Assembly: GCA_905221605.1 (NCBI GenBank)
Contig: CAJNDS010002124.1
Coordinates: 64,001 to 111,995 of the forward strand
Direction of reading: 5' to 3'
Origin: Symbiodinium natans
Taxonomy: Eukaryota > Sar > Dinophyceae > Suessiales > Symbiodiniaceae
DNA length: 47,995 bases
Under the pieces are notes generated by a model that was not told the origin of the DNA, did not search any database, and was given only the letters and a program-made list of their open reading frames with translations. A program made the position numbers and the translations under genes. Below, one piece after another: positions 24,374 through 35,274 of the stretch (the first letter of the stretch is position 1; every line of letters starts with the position of its first letter).

Positions 24374-26657
24374 GTGAGTGAGTGAGTGGGCGACCTCTTC
24401 TGCGTCTACAACCACGACACATAGTATGCACTGTGCACAGTAGGATACCCTAAACTCTAAACCCTCTTCGAATCCCAAACCTCCGGGTTCTACGCTATGG
24501 GAAAAGGAGGACAACCGAGTCAGCTGGATGCAGGAGGAACAGAAAGAGCTCTTCCTAGGCATCAACAGTTAACATTCAGCAACTAAACCGGGCCTAGCTC
24601 GTCCTAACTCCTAAATCATCAAGTTGAATCCGTATCAGACACAATGTATGGTTTATGTTCGATTCGGCACAATAAACCTGCTGTAGTAGTTTGCCTTAGC
24701 ACATCTAGCTTACCCTAACGCAACCTCTCAAACTTCAACCCTGTCTCGTCAATGGTTTTCCGGGGGGGGGGCTTGGTTAGTTGTTGCTGCCATCTATGTT
24801 GAAACACATGTGCGTTCGGACACCGCATCTAGCATCCCTTTGTGATAGCGGCCGCCGGAAACCCTCTCAGCAACTTAGACTCAAGCTGATGCCCTGAGGT
24901 GGAGGAGGAAGATTTAAAGCAGCGTGCCCAGCAACCGTTGCAGCTTTTTGTCTGTGAGTGTTGTGATCACTCTACTGCCGGTTATGAGTGTAGCGATGGA
25001 ATAGGAATAGTTTCAAAGGGGTCCGTACAGTGTTCGGAGAAGATGCATAGGAGGTCTGGAAACCTTGCAGGGATCTCAGACAATTAATGGTGCCCGAAGC
25101 TGTCTGGGGGCAAAGGAAAGGGCATGAAAGGGTGAGGGGGGTGCGTGGGCGGTGTGTATTGGCGGTGCAATCGGTCGGAAAGCAGGGCAGAGGGGGGTCT
25201 GTAGGTTTTCTGCGGGTCCGCAATCGGTGTAGGGGTTTATGGGTTTATGGGGCCTTCGGTCGCGAGGAGGGTGTTTTGGGTCCGCGGCGGATTTGGCTAC
25301 TGCGTCAGTTCTTTTGCTTTGACAGCTGTTACACGCAACGTGGAGAGTTTGACCGTTCTTGCGGTCAGGCAAATCATTGCAACCAAACCTTGTAGGGCTT
25401 TAGGAAGTCGACCGAAACTGTGCTTCATCAGGGCGACGCGGCGAAAGCATTCCCTGAGTCAAAATTGAAATTGCAATATGCAAATCAGCTGCAGCTGCAA
25501 CGCGTGGGTTGCCAATTCCGCAAGCCCGACATCCCTAAGCACAAATGTTGTAACAGTTCAATGCTTGAACAAACCATCCATGAACACGTTTAGTCGAAGC
25601 ATTCCTCCGGGATTTGCAAGAGTTCACGAGTCCGCTAATATTTCGGTAGCTGCAACAACCCATGTGTTCATTGCAGGGCGAGGATCCCACAGTCGGTTCA
25701 GCAATTTCCTGAGTCTCGGTGTGGGTTTCAGATCACCCCGGCCAAAGCGGTCAGCTTCCCCGGATGAGCTGAAAGTCAAAACCATCAAGCTGTCGAACAA
25801 GCGGCAGATACGTGCATTCTTGCTTGTCTCGGGTGTGTTTGATGTGTGCTTTCATCGTACCTCGCCAAAGTGCAATGATTGCATCAGCATCCCATATCCC
25901 TTGCTCAGTTCTGCTGCAGCATTGCGATAAGACATTGTCGGCTGACAGAAAAGTTCGCTCAGCGTGTCTTTCTTGGAGGTTACCAGGTTTTTACCGACAT
26001 GCATTCAGAGGTTGCAGAGGTTGAGGGGAACGCTTCGTAGAACCAGATGCTTTTCTGTCGCGTGTCGAGGCGTGCGGAAGAGAGGCCACTCCCTCATCTG
26101 CGCACGTTTTGAAACATGATGCAATTCGGGCTGAGCCTCCAAGCTTTCCGGCTGAGGCTTGCAAAGCTCGAGCTAAGAGAAGCTGCCAGAGCCCCTGTTG
26201 ATCCTTCTAGCACGTTCTTGCGTGAGCAATGGTGTTCTGATGCATAGTTTCGTGTGCTCAAAATGCCACTCAACATGATCCGGAAAGGCATCCATGACAG
26301 ACCTTCCAGAGATTGAGCGCATCTTGAACAACGCACAAGTCTATGGATGCAGCCTTGGGAGCTGCACTTGCGGGCTTGCGTGCGTCGTGCGCCAACATGA
26401 TCCTTGGCGGTAGAGATCAGGCTGGGACGTCTCCCAGGGATCAGCTGGTGCGATGTACGAGGTGCCAACCCGAAGACACGGCTATTAGTAAGACGCCACG
26501 ATGTCATACATTGCTACATCCGTCAGCAGCTTTGTGCAGTGCTGGACCTGCGAGTTGTGTCAGACTTGTCCCACTCCGTTTGGTCAAGGCAGCTTCTGCC
26601 CGCTGCCGGGAGTTGCATGCAGAGGACGCTGCGAGAACATAAAGAACGTCGCCATAC
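24374..26657. other. No confident gene
   Basis: A degenerate telomere-like CCCTAAA/CTCTAAA patch lies at about 24448-24470 (too short to interpret), and a run of nine or more Gs at about 24763. A 150-codon plus frame at 25478-25930 has mixed composition (contains SASPDELKVKTIKLSNKRQI) but no recognised domain or clear borders. Confidence 0.3.
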
Positions 26658-26897
26658 ATGGCCTGCGGTCAGCAAAACTCATTCAACACCAGCTCAGATC
26701 AAGCATGCTGTGCAGGAGCGGAAGGCGGACTGCATTCAAAACTTGGACCTTGCTGTGGGGGCCCCAGTTTCTTCTGGTGCCACAGCATTTTGCAAGGCCC
26801 CCGCGAAAAGAAAGACAAACAGAGAAGCAATAAGCACAGACAAGTCGCGGTCAAGAAGGAACGACATAATGAGATGCTGCGACAAATCAAGAATTAG
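26658..26897 (+). CDS. Putative Lys/Arg-rich terminal exon
   Basis: The end of this frame reads KDKQRSNKHRQVAVKKERHN, then EMLRQIKN and TAG. It is basic and helical, as in nucleic-acid-binding tails or coiled coils. The earlier half of the frame is Cys-rich and less convincing. Low confidence. Confidence 0.25.
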   Translation: MACGQQNSFNTSSDQACCAGAEGGLHSKLGPCCGGPSFFWCHSILQGPREKKDKQRSNKHRQVAVKKERHNEMLRQIKN

Positions 26898-26960
26898 GCA
26901 AAGAAAGAAGTACATACAGAAATAAAACAGAAAGAAATAAAACAGTAAAAAACGACAAAT

Positions 26961-27069
26961 TGCTACTACTACTACTACGACGACGACTACTACGACGACC
27001 ACGACTACGACAACGACTACTACTACTACTACTACTACTACTGCTACTACTACTACTACTACTACTAGA

Positions 27070-27140
<71 letters not shown>

Positions 27141-27315
27141 TTCTGCTTCTACTTCTGCGACTAAGACCACGACCACGACCACCACCGCCACCACCACCGC
27201 CACCACCACCACCACGACCGCGACCGCGACAGGGGCCATTACCACTACGAGTACCGCTACTACTGCAGCGACGACGACGATGACGACGACTACGGCGACG
27301 ACGACGACTACTACT
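26961..27315 (+). repeat. Trinucleotide array (CTA/CGA/CCA)n
   Basis: Long (CTA)n is mixed with CGA, CCA and CTG/CTT triplets. It gives poly-Leu and poly-Val frames on the two strands that are not genes. Confidence 0.95.
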
Positions 27316-27353
27316 GACCCCTTAACCACATGCCCGATTTCCAGCAGCTCCTT

Positions 27354-28022
27354 AAGTGTGTAAGTGTGTAAGTGTGTAAGTGTGTAAGTGTGTATGTGTG
27401 TATGTGTGTATGTGTGTAAGTGTGGAAGTGTGTAAGTGCGTGTGTAAGCGAAGTGTGGAAGAGTGTAAGTGTGTAAGTAAGTGTGTGTGTGTGTGTGTGA
27501 GAGTGTGTAAGTGGAAGTGTGTGTAAGTGTGTGTGTGTGTGTGAGTGTGTGAGTGTGAGTGTGTGTGTGTGTGAGTGTGTGTAAGTGTTTGCAAGTGTGT
27601 GCAAGTGTGTGCAAGTGTGTGGAAGTGTGTGTAAGTCTGTGTAAGTGTGCGGAAATGTGTGTAAGTTTGTGCAGGTGTGTGTTAGTGTGTGCAAATGTGT
27701 CTAAGTGCGTGTAAGCAAGTGTGTGTGTGTGTGTGTGTACGTGTGTGTAAGTGTGTGTACATGTGTGTAAGTTTGTGTCAGTGTGTGTAAGTGTGTCTAA
27801 GTGTGTTATTGTGCGTGTTAGTGTGTGTAAGTGCGTGTAAGTGCGAGTAAGTGTGTGTAGGTGTGTGTGCGTGTGTGTAAGTGTGTGTGTGTGTGTGTGT
27901 GTGCAAGTGTGTGTAAGTATGTGTAAGTGTGGGTAAGTGTGTGTAAGTATGTGTAAGTGTGTGTTAGCGTGTGTCAGTGTGTGTAAGTGTGTGTTAGTGT
28001 GTGATAGTGTGTGTGTGTGTGT
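27354..28022 (+). repeat. GT-rich array, left flank of the LINE
   Basis: GTGTGTAA, GTAAGTGT and pure (GT)n units run for about 670 bp. The array has the same strand sense as the array right of the LINE (33089-34278), so the LINE probably inserted into one pre-existing GT-rich array. Confidence 0.95.
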
Positions 28023-28222
28023 GAGGCTCGAGCGCCGTAGGCCAGGTAAGCAGGTGCGAAAGGGCAAAGCAATGGAACCCAGTGCTGAAGATTCGAGTCA
28101 GCAATCTCTGTCAAATGCGCGAACGCAAACTCTTACTCCTACATTACAAGTCGAGTATCGTGAGGACAACCAAGTCATACTGATTCAGAAAATGCCCTGA
28201 ACGCCGTGAACCTACAAGCGCC

Positions 28223-28500
28223 ATGATTGTTGATGCCATGTATGACATCAAGAAAAGATCAGCGATGTCGAGTTTGTCCGAGATTAGTGGAGTTACAGGT
28301 GCGGCCCCCGCAGGCCCTATCAGGAAAGAGGATGACGAGGTTGACTATAGCGCTCTGGAGTGGGGGGACATGGACCCCGACTACAGACGAGAACTAGAAC
28401 AACGCCCGGAAGTTAAGGCAGCCTTGTCAAAATTTCGTGAGAATTTGCGCCGCCGCAGCAAAATCCCAGACTCACCCCCTCAGGTGAGTTTCAAGAGGTT
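28223..28500 (+). CDS. LINE upstream (ORF1-like) acidic segment
   Basis: The frame starts MIVDAMYDIKKRSAMSSLSE and continues through EDDEVDYSALEWGDMDPDY and VKAALSKFRENLRRRSK. It is highly charged with no zinc finger visible. Near 28480 the protein-like frame shifts into the one that leads to the endonuclease (FQEVKQVLPPPD). This may therefore be the N-terminal part of a single polyprotein rather than a separate ORF1. Confidence 0.5.
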
Positions 28501-28506
28501 AAGCAG

Positions 28507-29616
28507 GTGCTTCCACCCCCGGACAACGGCAGCGAAAATCGCGATGCTTTCGGGGGAGTTACACATCGTGGTCTCCGCAGTCAGGAGGATATAAACAGAA
28601 GGATCGAAAAACGTACTCGGGCTCGTCGAGAGTCCAGGCAAACATATCGAGCGTACGCGAAGGGCTGGGGCCATGACACGGCTGATCATGGTCCTATTGC
28701 GCCCCCCCCGCCGCAGCCAAGACAGGCAGTTTATGACCGTGCGCAAAAAGCGCTGAAACGCCACGTGCAACGTGTTGATAACTCCGCTCTGTCTAAGACG
28801 GTGCTGTCCACCGCCGTTGCGCCGTGTAAGATTTATTCTCGTTCGCTCAGACTCACGTCCTGGAATGTTGAGGGTTTGCGCGAAGTGGGTAAATATGACC
28901 AGTTGTTTGCGTTTATGAAGCAGCGGTCCACTCATATATTGGCCATGCAGGAAACTCACAGCCAGAGCAGCCAGGAATTTTCTAAGCCAGGTTTCCTTGT
29001 GTTGCATAGCTCTGCGCAGGATGCGCCTAGACATGGAGTTGGCTTTACTATTGCGCCGGCTCTCCGTCCATATGTGCACTCTTTTCTTCCCCAGGGGCCG
29101 AGAGTGTGTAGTATTCATGTGAATACTTCCCCGAAACCTTTGCAAGTCCTATGTGTGTATGCCCCCAGTCTTACGCAAGAGGCTGCTACGGACAAAGCGC
29201 GCAAACTAGAATTTAGGTCGCAGTTTAGTGATTTTCTTGCAGCAACTGTAGAGGCTCCGGACAATCTAGTAGTTTTAGGTGATTTTAACGCTCGGCTTGA
29301 CGAAGCCTTGGATGTATCTGGCGAGCACATTGGTCCTCATGTTTGGGGTAAGAGGATGTCTATTGATTCCGCTGACAGGGACAATGCAGTCTACCTGCTG
29401 GAAACGATGCAGAACTATGAGCTCAAGCTCCCTCAAACTTTTATCAGCCTCCCTCCAGCTCACAGAGTTACTTATAAGGGGACTACGTGCGTTGATCATT
29501 TGCTCCAAAATCCCCAGGCGCATGACTGGACTGCGTTTGATTTTGTTCTTACAAGTGTTCACCTGGCCTTCGACATCCAGACCATTCGGAGCTATTTCCA
29601 ACAGGCGGTTAGTTAA
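28507..29616 (+). CDS. LINE endonuclease (EEP/APE-type)
   Basis: In this 369-codon frame the exonuclease-endonuclease-phosphatase motifs appear in order: TSWNVEGL (N120), AMQETHSQ (E149), VLCVYAP (Y218), VVLGDFNARL (D259, N261) and CVDHLLQ (D330). The final motif, normally SDH, reads SVH at 350-352; a single A-to-T change would explain the lost Asp. The first 100 residues are basic and Pro-rich (contain APPPPQP). In LINEs this domain nicks target DNA to prime reverse transcription. The open frame starts at a non-ATG codon because it continues from upstream coding after a frame change. Confidence 0.85.
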   Translation: MLPPPDNGSENRDAFGGVTHRGLRSQEDINRRIEKRTRARRESRQTYRAYAKGWGHDTADHGPIAPPPPQPRQAVYDRAQKALKRHVQRVDNSALSKTVLSTAVAPCKIYSRSLRLTSWNVEGLREVGKYDQLFAFMKQRSTHILAMQETHSQSSQEFSKPGFLVLHSSAQDAPRHGVGFTIAPALRPYVHSFLPQGPRVCSIHVNTSPKPLQVLCVYAPSLTQEAATDKARKLEFRSQFSDFLAATVEAPDNLVVLGDFNARLDEALDVSGEHIGPHVWGKRMSIDSADRDNAVYLLETMQNYELKLPQTFISLPPAHRVTYKGTTCVDHLLQNPQAHDWTAFDFVLTSVHLAFDIQTIRSYFQQAVS

Positions 29617-29769
29617 CGCGAGACATCTCCCCCTGCGTTGCGCGCTAGGCATTTGTCTTCCAGTTAGTTAGCAAACTGCCCTCCAAAAAACCGCCCCCGC
29701 CAGATTACTCGAAAACTTCGGAATATTATGCTCATCTGGAGTGCGCTGCTGCACACTTGTGGGTGCTGT

Positions 29770-30215
29770 GTGGACCCGCCGGAAGAACCAGGGGGCCTGG
29801 TTTTAGCTTACACGGACGGGTCGTGTGGGGCGGTTTCAGCTGAGATGGGGATTCGTGGTCTCGCCCCTCCTACCGGTCGGCCCCCGCCATCCCGAGACCG
29901 GTGTGTACAAACCCGGACGCGGATGAATTTGCCGGTGCCGAGGTTGGAGCTGCTGAGTTACAAGCGTTGATTGAGCTCTTCGATTTAGGCGATACATGTT
30001 TATACAGACTCTCAATATGTTGTGGGTCTTACGCGTGGAGATTCCCTTCCTACAACGCACCACAGGTTGGCTTTGTATTTTGCAGAAATACTGGTTGTCA
30101 AGGCGCTGCTCGTACCACGTTTCCGTCAGTCAGGTTCCCTCACATGTGGGCATCCCCGGCAATGAGTGTGCGGATAGGTTGGCAAATCGGGGCAATTTGT
30201 CTTTGGGTAGCGCAG
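29770..30215 (+). pseudogene. RNase H domain, broken by frameshifts, upstream of RT
   Basis: Four RNase HI signatures occur in order but in different frames. LVLAYTDGSCG (first Asp) is near 29800. GAAELQALIEL (Glu) is near 29955. VYTDSQYVVGL (third catalytic Asp) is at 29998. VPSHVGIPGNECADRLANRG (last His/Asp block) is near 30130-30190. Each is a near-perfect family match, so the identity is secure, but at least three indels separate them. In LINEs with RNase H (I, R1, LOA, Tad groups) the domain normally follows the RT. Here it lies between endonuclease and RT. Confidence 0.8.
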
Positions 30216-30395
30216 GGCGATTCGCGCAATCCCCTGCGCAGTCTTTACAGCCACCGGCCTTTAGCTTTGATTTGTCGCGTTGGGAATCCCTATCGGTTGA
30301 CAAGCAAAACAAGCTTTTACGCGCAAGCGTGGAAGATGCCAAAGCCCTTATCCCACTTCTGCCCCTTCGCCCGCTGAAGCCCTGGATTCCTAATT

Positions 30396-31952
30396 GTGGA
30401 GCTCAGGGATTCAACTGGACTCAGTGTAGATGAAGTTAAGCACGCCCGTAAAAACATCAAGTCTTCGGCCCGGCGAGACAAAAACGTTTGCGCCCAAACC
30501 AAGCTTGCGCAGGATTATGAGAGCGCCCCGTCGCAATGGAACACGGTTCGAAAGTTGTGCAGTGATTTCAAGCCTCGGGCCCCAGGCCTCAAGGACTCAG
30601 AAGGAAAGCTACGCCCGAAACAGCGTCGAGCAGAGCTATTCCGCCAATATCTTTCCGAACGCGTGTGGCGTCAGGCGGTTCCCTCTATATGTTCTCAATC
30701 GCCAATTTACCCAGAAATTCCGGACATCTTTCGTCCGTGTACAGAGGATGAATTGTTAACCAGTCTTCAGCGCCTTGCTACCGGCAAGGCCCCTGGACCC
30801 GACGGTATCCCGGCAGAGCTCGCCAAACGCATGCCGTGTGTTGTTCGAGTTTTCGTATTATCGCATTTTAACAAGTGTCTTAGCGCAGGGACGGTGCCGG
30901 ACTCATGGCTCCTTTCAGAAGTTGTTATGCTGATCAAGGATGCGCGAAAGGATTCTTTGTCCATGGACAACTATAGACCGATTTCCCTCACAGATGTACT
31001 GTGCAAGACGTATGCCTCGCTCCTTCAAAAACGCTTGGCGTTCTATATTGATCCGAGAATCTGCGAGCATCAGTACGGCTTCCGTAGAACTCGCTCCACG
31101 TCGCAGCCGATTCACATCCTACGAAGGCTCATCGAAACACATGAAAGACAAGAAGCACCTCTCCATGTTATTGTTAGACTGGGAAAAGGCATTTGATTCC
31201 ATTTCTTTCTCATCTATACGCGAGGCCCTCGCTAGGCTGGGTGTACCCGTGTCGTTCGTGCAAGCGATCATGGCCATTTACAGCGCTCCGCAGTTTAGAG
31301 TCAAGGACTCGGGCTACACTTCAGAATTGGGAACGCAGCGTCGAGGAGTTCGTCAGGGCTGTCCTCTGTCACCCTATTTATTTGATGTCGTGCTCACATG
31401 TCTCTTCCGTGACGTAGAGCAAAGTTACGAACAGCAGTGTGGGATTCTTGTCGGAGTTCTTGCAGTGCCATCTCGTCTCTGGGATCTGGAATACGCAGAT
31501 GACATGGTATTGATGTCTCATTCCTTCACTCAGTTGAACCGCCTGTTGCATCTCCTTCAATATCATGCGTTAAAAATTAGGTTACAGTTACAGTTGAATT
31601 TGGAGAAGTGCAAGCGCCTCCGCATTCACTCAGAAAATCGCATTGCTTACGCTCCTGACCCGTCCCAGCCATGTCAATGCCGCTGTTGCGCAGGGGTTAG
31701 CTCTCTGGAGCGGTTGGTCCCGTGGCGCAGGAGGTCAAACACCTAGGAGGTTTCACTGATGCAAGCTGCAGTAGCCACCGCACTGTAGGTAAAAGGGTTT
31801 CCAAAGCAGTTCATGCGTCGAAGCTGTTGAAACCTTTCTTTTCTCACGCAGGGCTCCCTACAAAATGGAAGCTCACTGTATACAAATCTATCATATTTTC
31901 CATATTGTCCTATGCCATGGAGTCCTGTTCTTTGACACCGGCCAGTAATAGT
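30396..31952 (+). pseudogene. LINE reverse transcriptase, frameshifted
   Basis: The first frame (to about 31160) carries LATGKAPGPDGIPAELA, DNYRPISLTDVLCK and EHQYGFRRTRST, the classical N-terminal and fingers motifs of LINE RTs. The frame then changes, and the palm follows: MLLLDWEKAFDSI (motif A), RRGVRQGCPLSPYLFD (motif B) and LEYADDMVLMS (motif C, at about 31489-31515). A second change near 31700 leads to the thumb (VKHLGGFTDASC, then YKSIIFSILSYAMES). The coding stops where the inverted-repeat element is inserted. The enzyme would copy element RNA at the nicked target. Confidence 0.88.
31945..31952 (+). repeat. 8-bp target-site duplication, left copy
   Basis: GTAATAGT lies directly before the left terminal inverted repeat. 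The identical octamer is at 32547-32554. Confidence 0.8.
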
Positions 31953-32165
31953 TTATCTAAGTTCTAGAGATATGTGGGGTATGGTTTCTAGTTCAGCTAG
32001 AGGGGTCTAGACGTCAGGGCTTTGACGGGGCACTGTGACGACGGCGCGACGACGGGGTGGCGACGGGGCGACGACGTTGTGACGACAGCGCGACCGGCGA
32101 CGACATCGCGCCGTCGTCGCGCCGTCGTCCCGCCGTCGTCCCGCCGTCGGCCCGCCGTCGTCCCG

Positions 32166-32209
32166 CCGTCATAAGGCCTAGTTTGGACTTAAACTAGGCC
32201 TTATGACGG
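32166..32209. repeat. Perfect 19-bp hairpin inside the MITE
   Basis: The stem arms 32166-32184 and 32191-32209 (core ATAAGGCCTAGTTT) are perfectly complementary around a 6-base loop. A second, imperfect copy of the same hairpin follows at 32213-32250. Together they suggest internal duplication in the element. Confidence 0.85.
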
Positions 32210-32249
32210 GAAATAAGGCCTGGTTTGGGCTTACTTAAACTAGGCCTTA

Positions 32250-32510
32250 TGACGGCGTGACGACGGCGCGATGACGGCGCGACGACGACGCGACGCCGGC
32301 TCGACGACGGCGCGACAGCCGTCGTCCCCCCGTCGTCGTGCCTCCGTCGTCCCCCCGTCGTCCAGTCCCCCCGTCGTCCCCCCGGCGTTCCCCCCGTCAT
32401 CCTGCCGTCGTCCCTCCGTCGTCTTGCCCTCGTCCCTCCGTCGTCCCACCATCGTCCCTCCGTCGTCCCACCGTCGTCCCTCCGTCGTTTTGCCGTCGTC
32501 CTACTTTTGT
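32250..32510 (+). repeat. CGTCGTCC minisatellite arm of the MITE
   Basis: GACGGCGCGACGACG units change to (CCGTCGTCC)n units along the element, so the two sides are roughly complementary. The Pro/Ser/Arg-rich frames here are artefacts of the repeat. Confidence 0.8.
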
Positions 32511-32546
32511 TGTGTGGACTAACGCGTATCTTTAGAACTTAGATAA

Positions 32547-32554
32547 GTAATAGT
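32547..32554 (+). repeat. 8-bp target-site duplication, right copy
   Basis: GTAATAGT, identical to 31945-31952. LINE coding resumes at 32555. Confidence 0.8.
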
Positions 32555-32995
32555 AGATTGCATACGGTTCATTTTCAGACTCTGCGACGGATATTCGGGA
32601 TTAAATCGTCGTATTGCCGCCGGGATATTCAGCCATCGCAGGCTGTGTCTTTTCGGAGATTAAAGCTTTTGGGCCATATTTTGCGTCATCCTGACTCACA
32701 TGAGTTTTAAGCGACGTTTAACCAAGCCAGGGCGTGTAGAACGGTTCGGGGGAAGAATCGACGTGGACGGCCCCAAGTCCATTGGGCAGAGGTGGCAATG
32801 ACCGAAGCACAGATACGGTTACGACGTCAAGATACGGATAGTGTTCCCCCATTTGCAGACATTGGAAACCAGTATTGGATGACTCCATCTACTAGAGTGG
32901 TCAAAGAGGTACATCATTCCCGACATATACCGTGGATGTATAACACATTGATTTTTCGGCGAGTGAACCCTGTAGCGCAAGATAGGAATAGTTGA
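32555..32995 (+). pseudogene. LINE C-terminal coding segment
   Basis: The frame resumes with RLHTVHFQTLRRIFGIK, then RRLKLLGHILRHPDSHEF and a TAA at 32708. It continues in the same frame with RRGRPQVHWAEV to TGA at 32993. The LGH(I/V)LR and RRGRP..W blocks are the usual tail of non-LTR retrotransposon RT proteins. The single TAA is a nonsense change in an otherwise open tail. About 90 bp of 3' untranslated sequence follows, ending in an A-rich tail. Confidence 0.75.
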
Positions 32996-33088
32996 CAGCG
33001 TTTTCTTGCGCAGCCTCGATAGGTAGCGTCGGCCTGAAACTGCCAAGGTTGATGGGCAAACTGACAGTTGCCTTGCAAAAATAAAAGT

Positions 33089-34278
<1,190 letters not shown>

Positions 34279-35274
34279 CAAACCGCTGTACATGCGGGAT
34301 CGTCACCAAGAACTGCAAACAGGATGGAAAACAAGACCAATTTTGCAACCCAACATGCGATTTGCGATATGCTATGGGGCAGGAGCGCCTTGGTCAGTCT
34401 CCTGCCAACTGACCAATGGTGGTGAAATCAACTCCGGACGCGGAGTTGACGTACCTGCAGTGATGGTTATAGACATCCTGTAACATACGCTGTGCATTGG
34501 TGCCATCCTCGCTGTTGTTCTACCGCCTCTACTACAATACAGTTTTCGACGTGGTTTTGGATTTTGCTTGGATGAATTCTTTGATGCCTGATCATGACAC
34601 GAAGATCTTGAGCCCATCAAGCTCGGATGTCTTGTGGTGCAGTCTGTTGTGTCGCGGTAGTCTTCTTGCAGAGCATACTTGCATGAACATGCCTGCATGA
34701 ACATGTGGATGGATCATGCATGAGCACGGACGAGAACATCAAGCAGGTTCGGGAAGGTCCGGAGCATGCGTTGCAAACATGTGGACGAGATGCATTATCA
34801 TGAGTGACAGAGCATGATCAGAATGTGAGCGTGTGACTGTGAGTGAGCATGATGCCGAATGTGAGCATGTGACTGTGGGTGAGCATGTTGCTGCATGTGT
34901 GACGAACATGAAGTGCAGTGGAACATGTTCACGCATTACATACATGAGATGAAGTTTTATTCATTCATACAAAACTCCATTCGCGATGTTCTTTGCCCTC
35001 TTTGTTGACGCGTTCCTTGGTGGCTTGATTGAGCATCTCTATCTTCAGAGCATCACCAGCAACCAGATCATGCCAAACACTAAAACATAAAGTGTGTTAT
35101 ACAGCCAGCCCGCCCAGTGCCTAGGGCTGCGGGTGTCGGTGGAGCCTCGCTCCTACGCGTGAATGCTGCCTATGTTAGTCCCCACTCCGGTGCGGACGCA
35201 TAGGGTAATCATAAAACTTATCTCGCCTGGCGAGCGAGAATGAAAAGGGATACGCATTTTCGTGGATTAGTAAC
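34279..35274 (+). promoter_or_regulatory. Leader of the multi-ORF element (putative)
   Basis: Non-repetitive sequence begins at GGCAAACCGCTG and runs about 1 kb to the first ORF without a convincing gene. The interval 34591-34946 contains 18 CATG tetramers, against about 1.4 expected by chance. It also holds a tandem duplication of about 36 bp. The last 160 bp contain GC-rich dyads, including CTCGCCTGGCGAG at 35222-35234. Position and composition suggest a 5' untranslated or promoter region, by inference. Confidence 0.4.
34810..34904 (+). repeat. 35/36-bp tandem duplication in the leader
   Basis: Units 34810-34844 and 34845-34880 both start GAGCATGAT and end GTGACTGTG(A/G)GT, with a third partial copy (GAGCATGTTG) after them. 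CATG is part of each unit. Confidence 0.75.

Larger units (their letters stand above)
31953..32546. mobile_element. 594-bp MITE/foldback DNA element with TIRs inside the LINE
   Basis: The ends are inverted repeats. The left 22 bp (31953-31974, starting TTATCTAAGTTCTA) match the reverse complement of the right 22 bp (32525-32546) at 20 positions. An identical octamer, GTAATAGT, flanks both sides. Eight-base duplications fit hAT-, P- or Merlin-type transposases; no transposase is encoded. The interior is built of GACGGCG/CGCCGTC minisatellite arms and two hairpins. Leaving out 31953-32554 joins the LINE codons in frame, so the insertion is younger than the LINE and caused this particular interruption. 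Confidence 0.78.
28023..33088 (+). mobile_element. LINE (non-LTR retrotransposon), degenerate, nested insertion
   Basis: The element begins where the left GT array stops (AGGCTCGAGCGCC) and ends in a short A-rich tail (AAAATAAAAG) where the right GT array begins. In order it holds an ORF1-like segment, an apurinic-type endonuclease, RNase H signatures, a reverse transcriptase with YADD, and a C-terminal LGHILR and RRGRP..W region typical of non-LTR elements. The frame changes at least six times, and the endonuclease SDH motif is altered, so this copy is not expected to be active. A 594-bp DNA element interrupts it at 31953-32546. Total length is 5.07 kb, or about 4.47 kb without the insert. 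Confidence 0.85.

Noticed and set aside
24448-24470. Telomere-like CCCTAAA/CTCTAAA patch
   Set aside because: Only two or three degenerate units; too short to distinguish from chance.
26736-28067. 443-codon minus-strand frame across the trinucleotide and GT arrays
   Set aside because: Almost entirely poly-Val and His/Thr repeat translation; no independent coding signal.
32250-32535. Pro/Ser/Arg-rich ORFs in the MITE
   Set aside because: They arise from the CGTCGTCC minisatellite and are open in several frames at once.
34279-35274. Hammerhead ribozyme in the element leader
   Set aside because: No CTGATGA with a correctly placed GAAA core was found by eye; a covariance search would be needed to exclude it fully.
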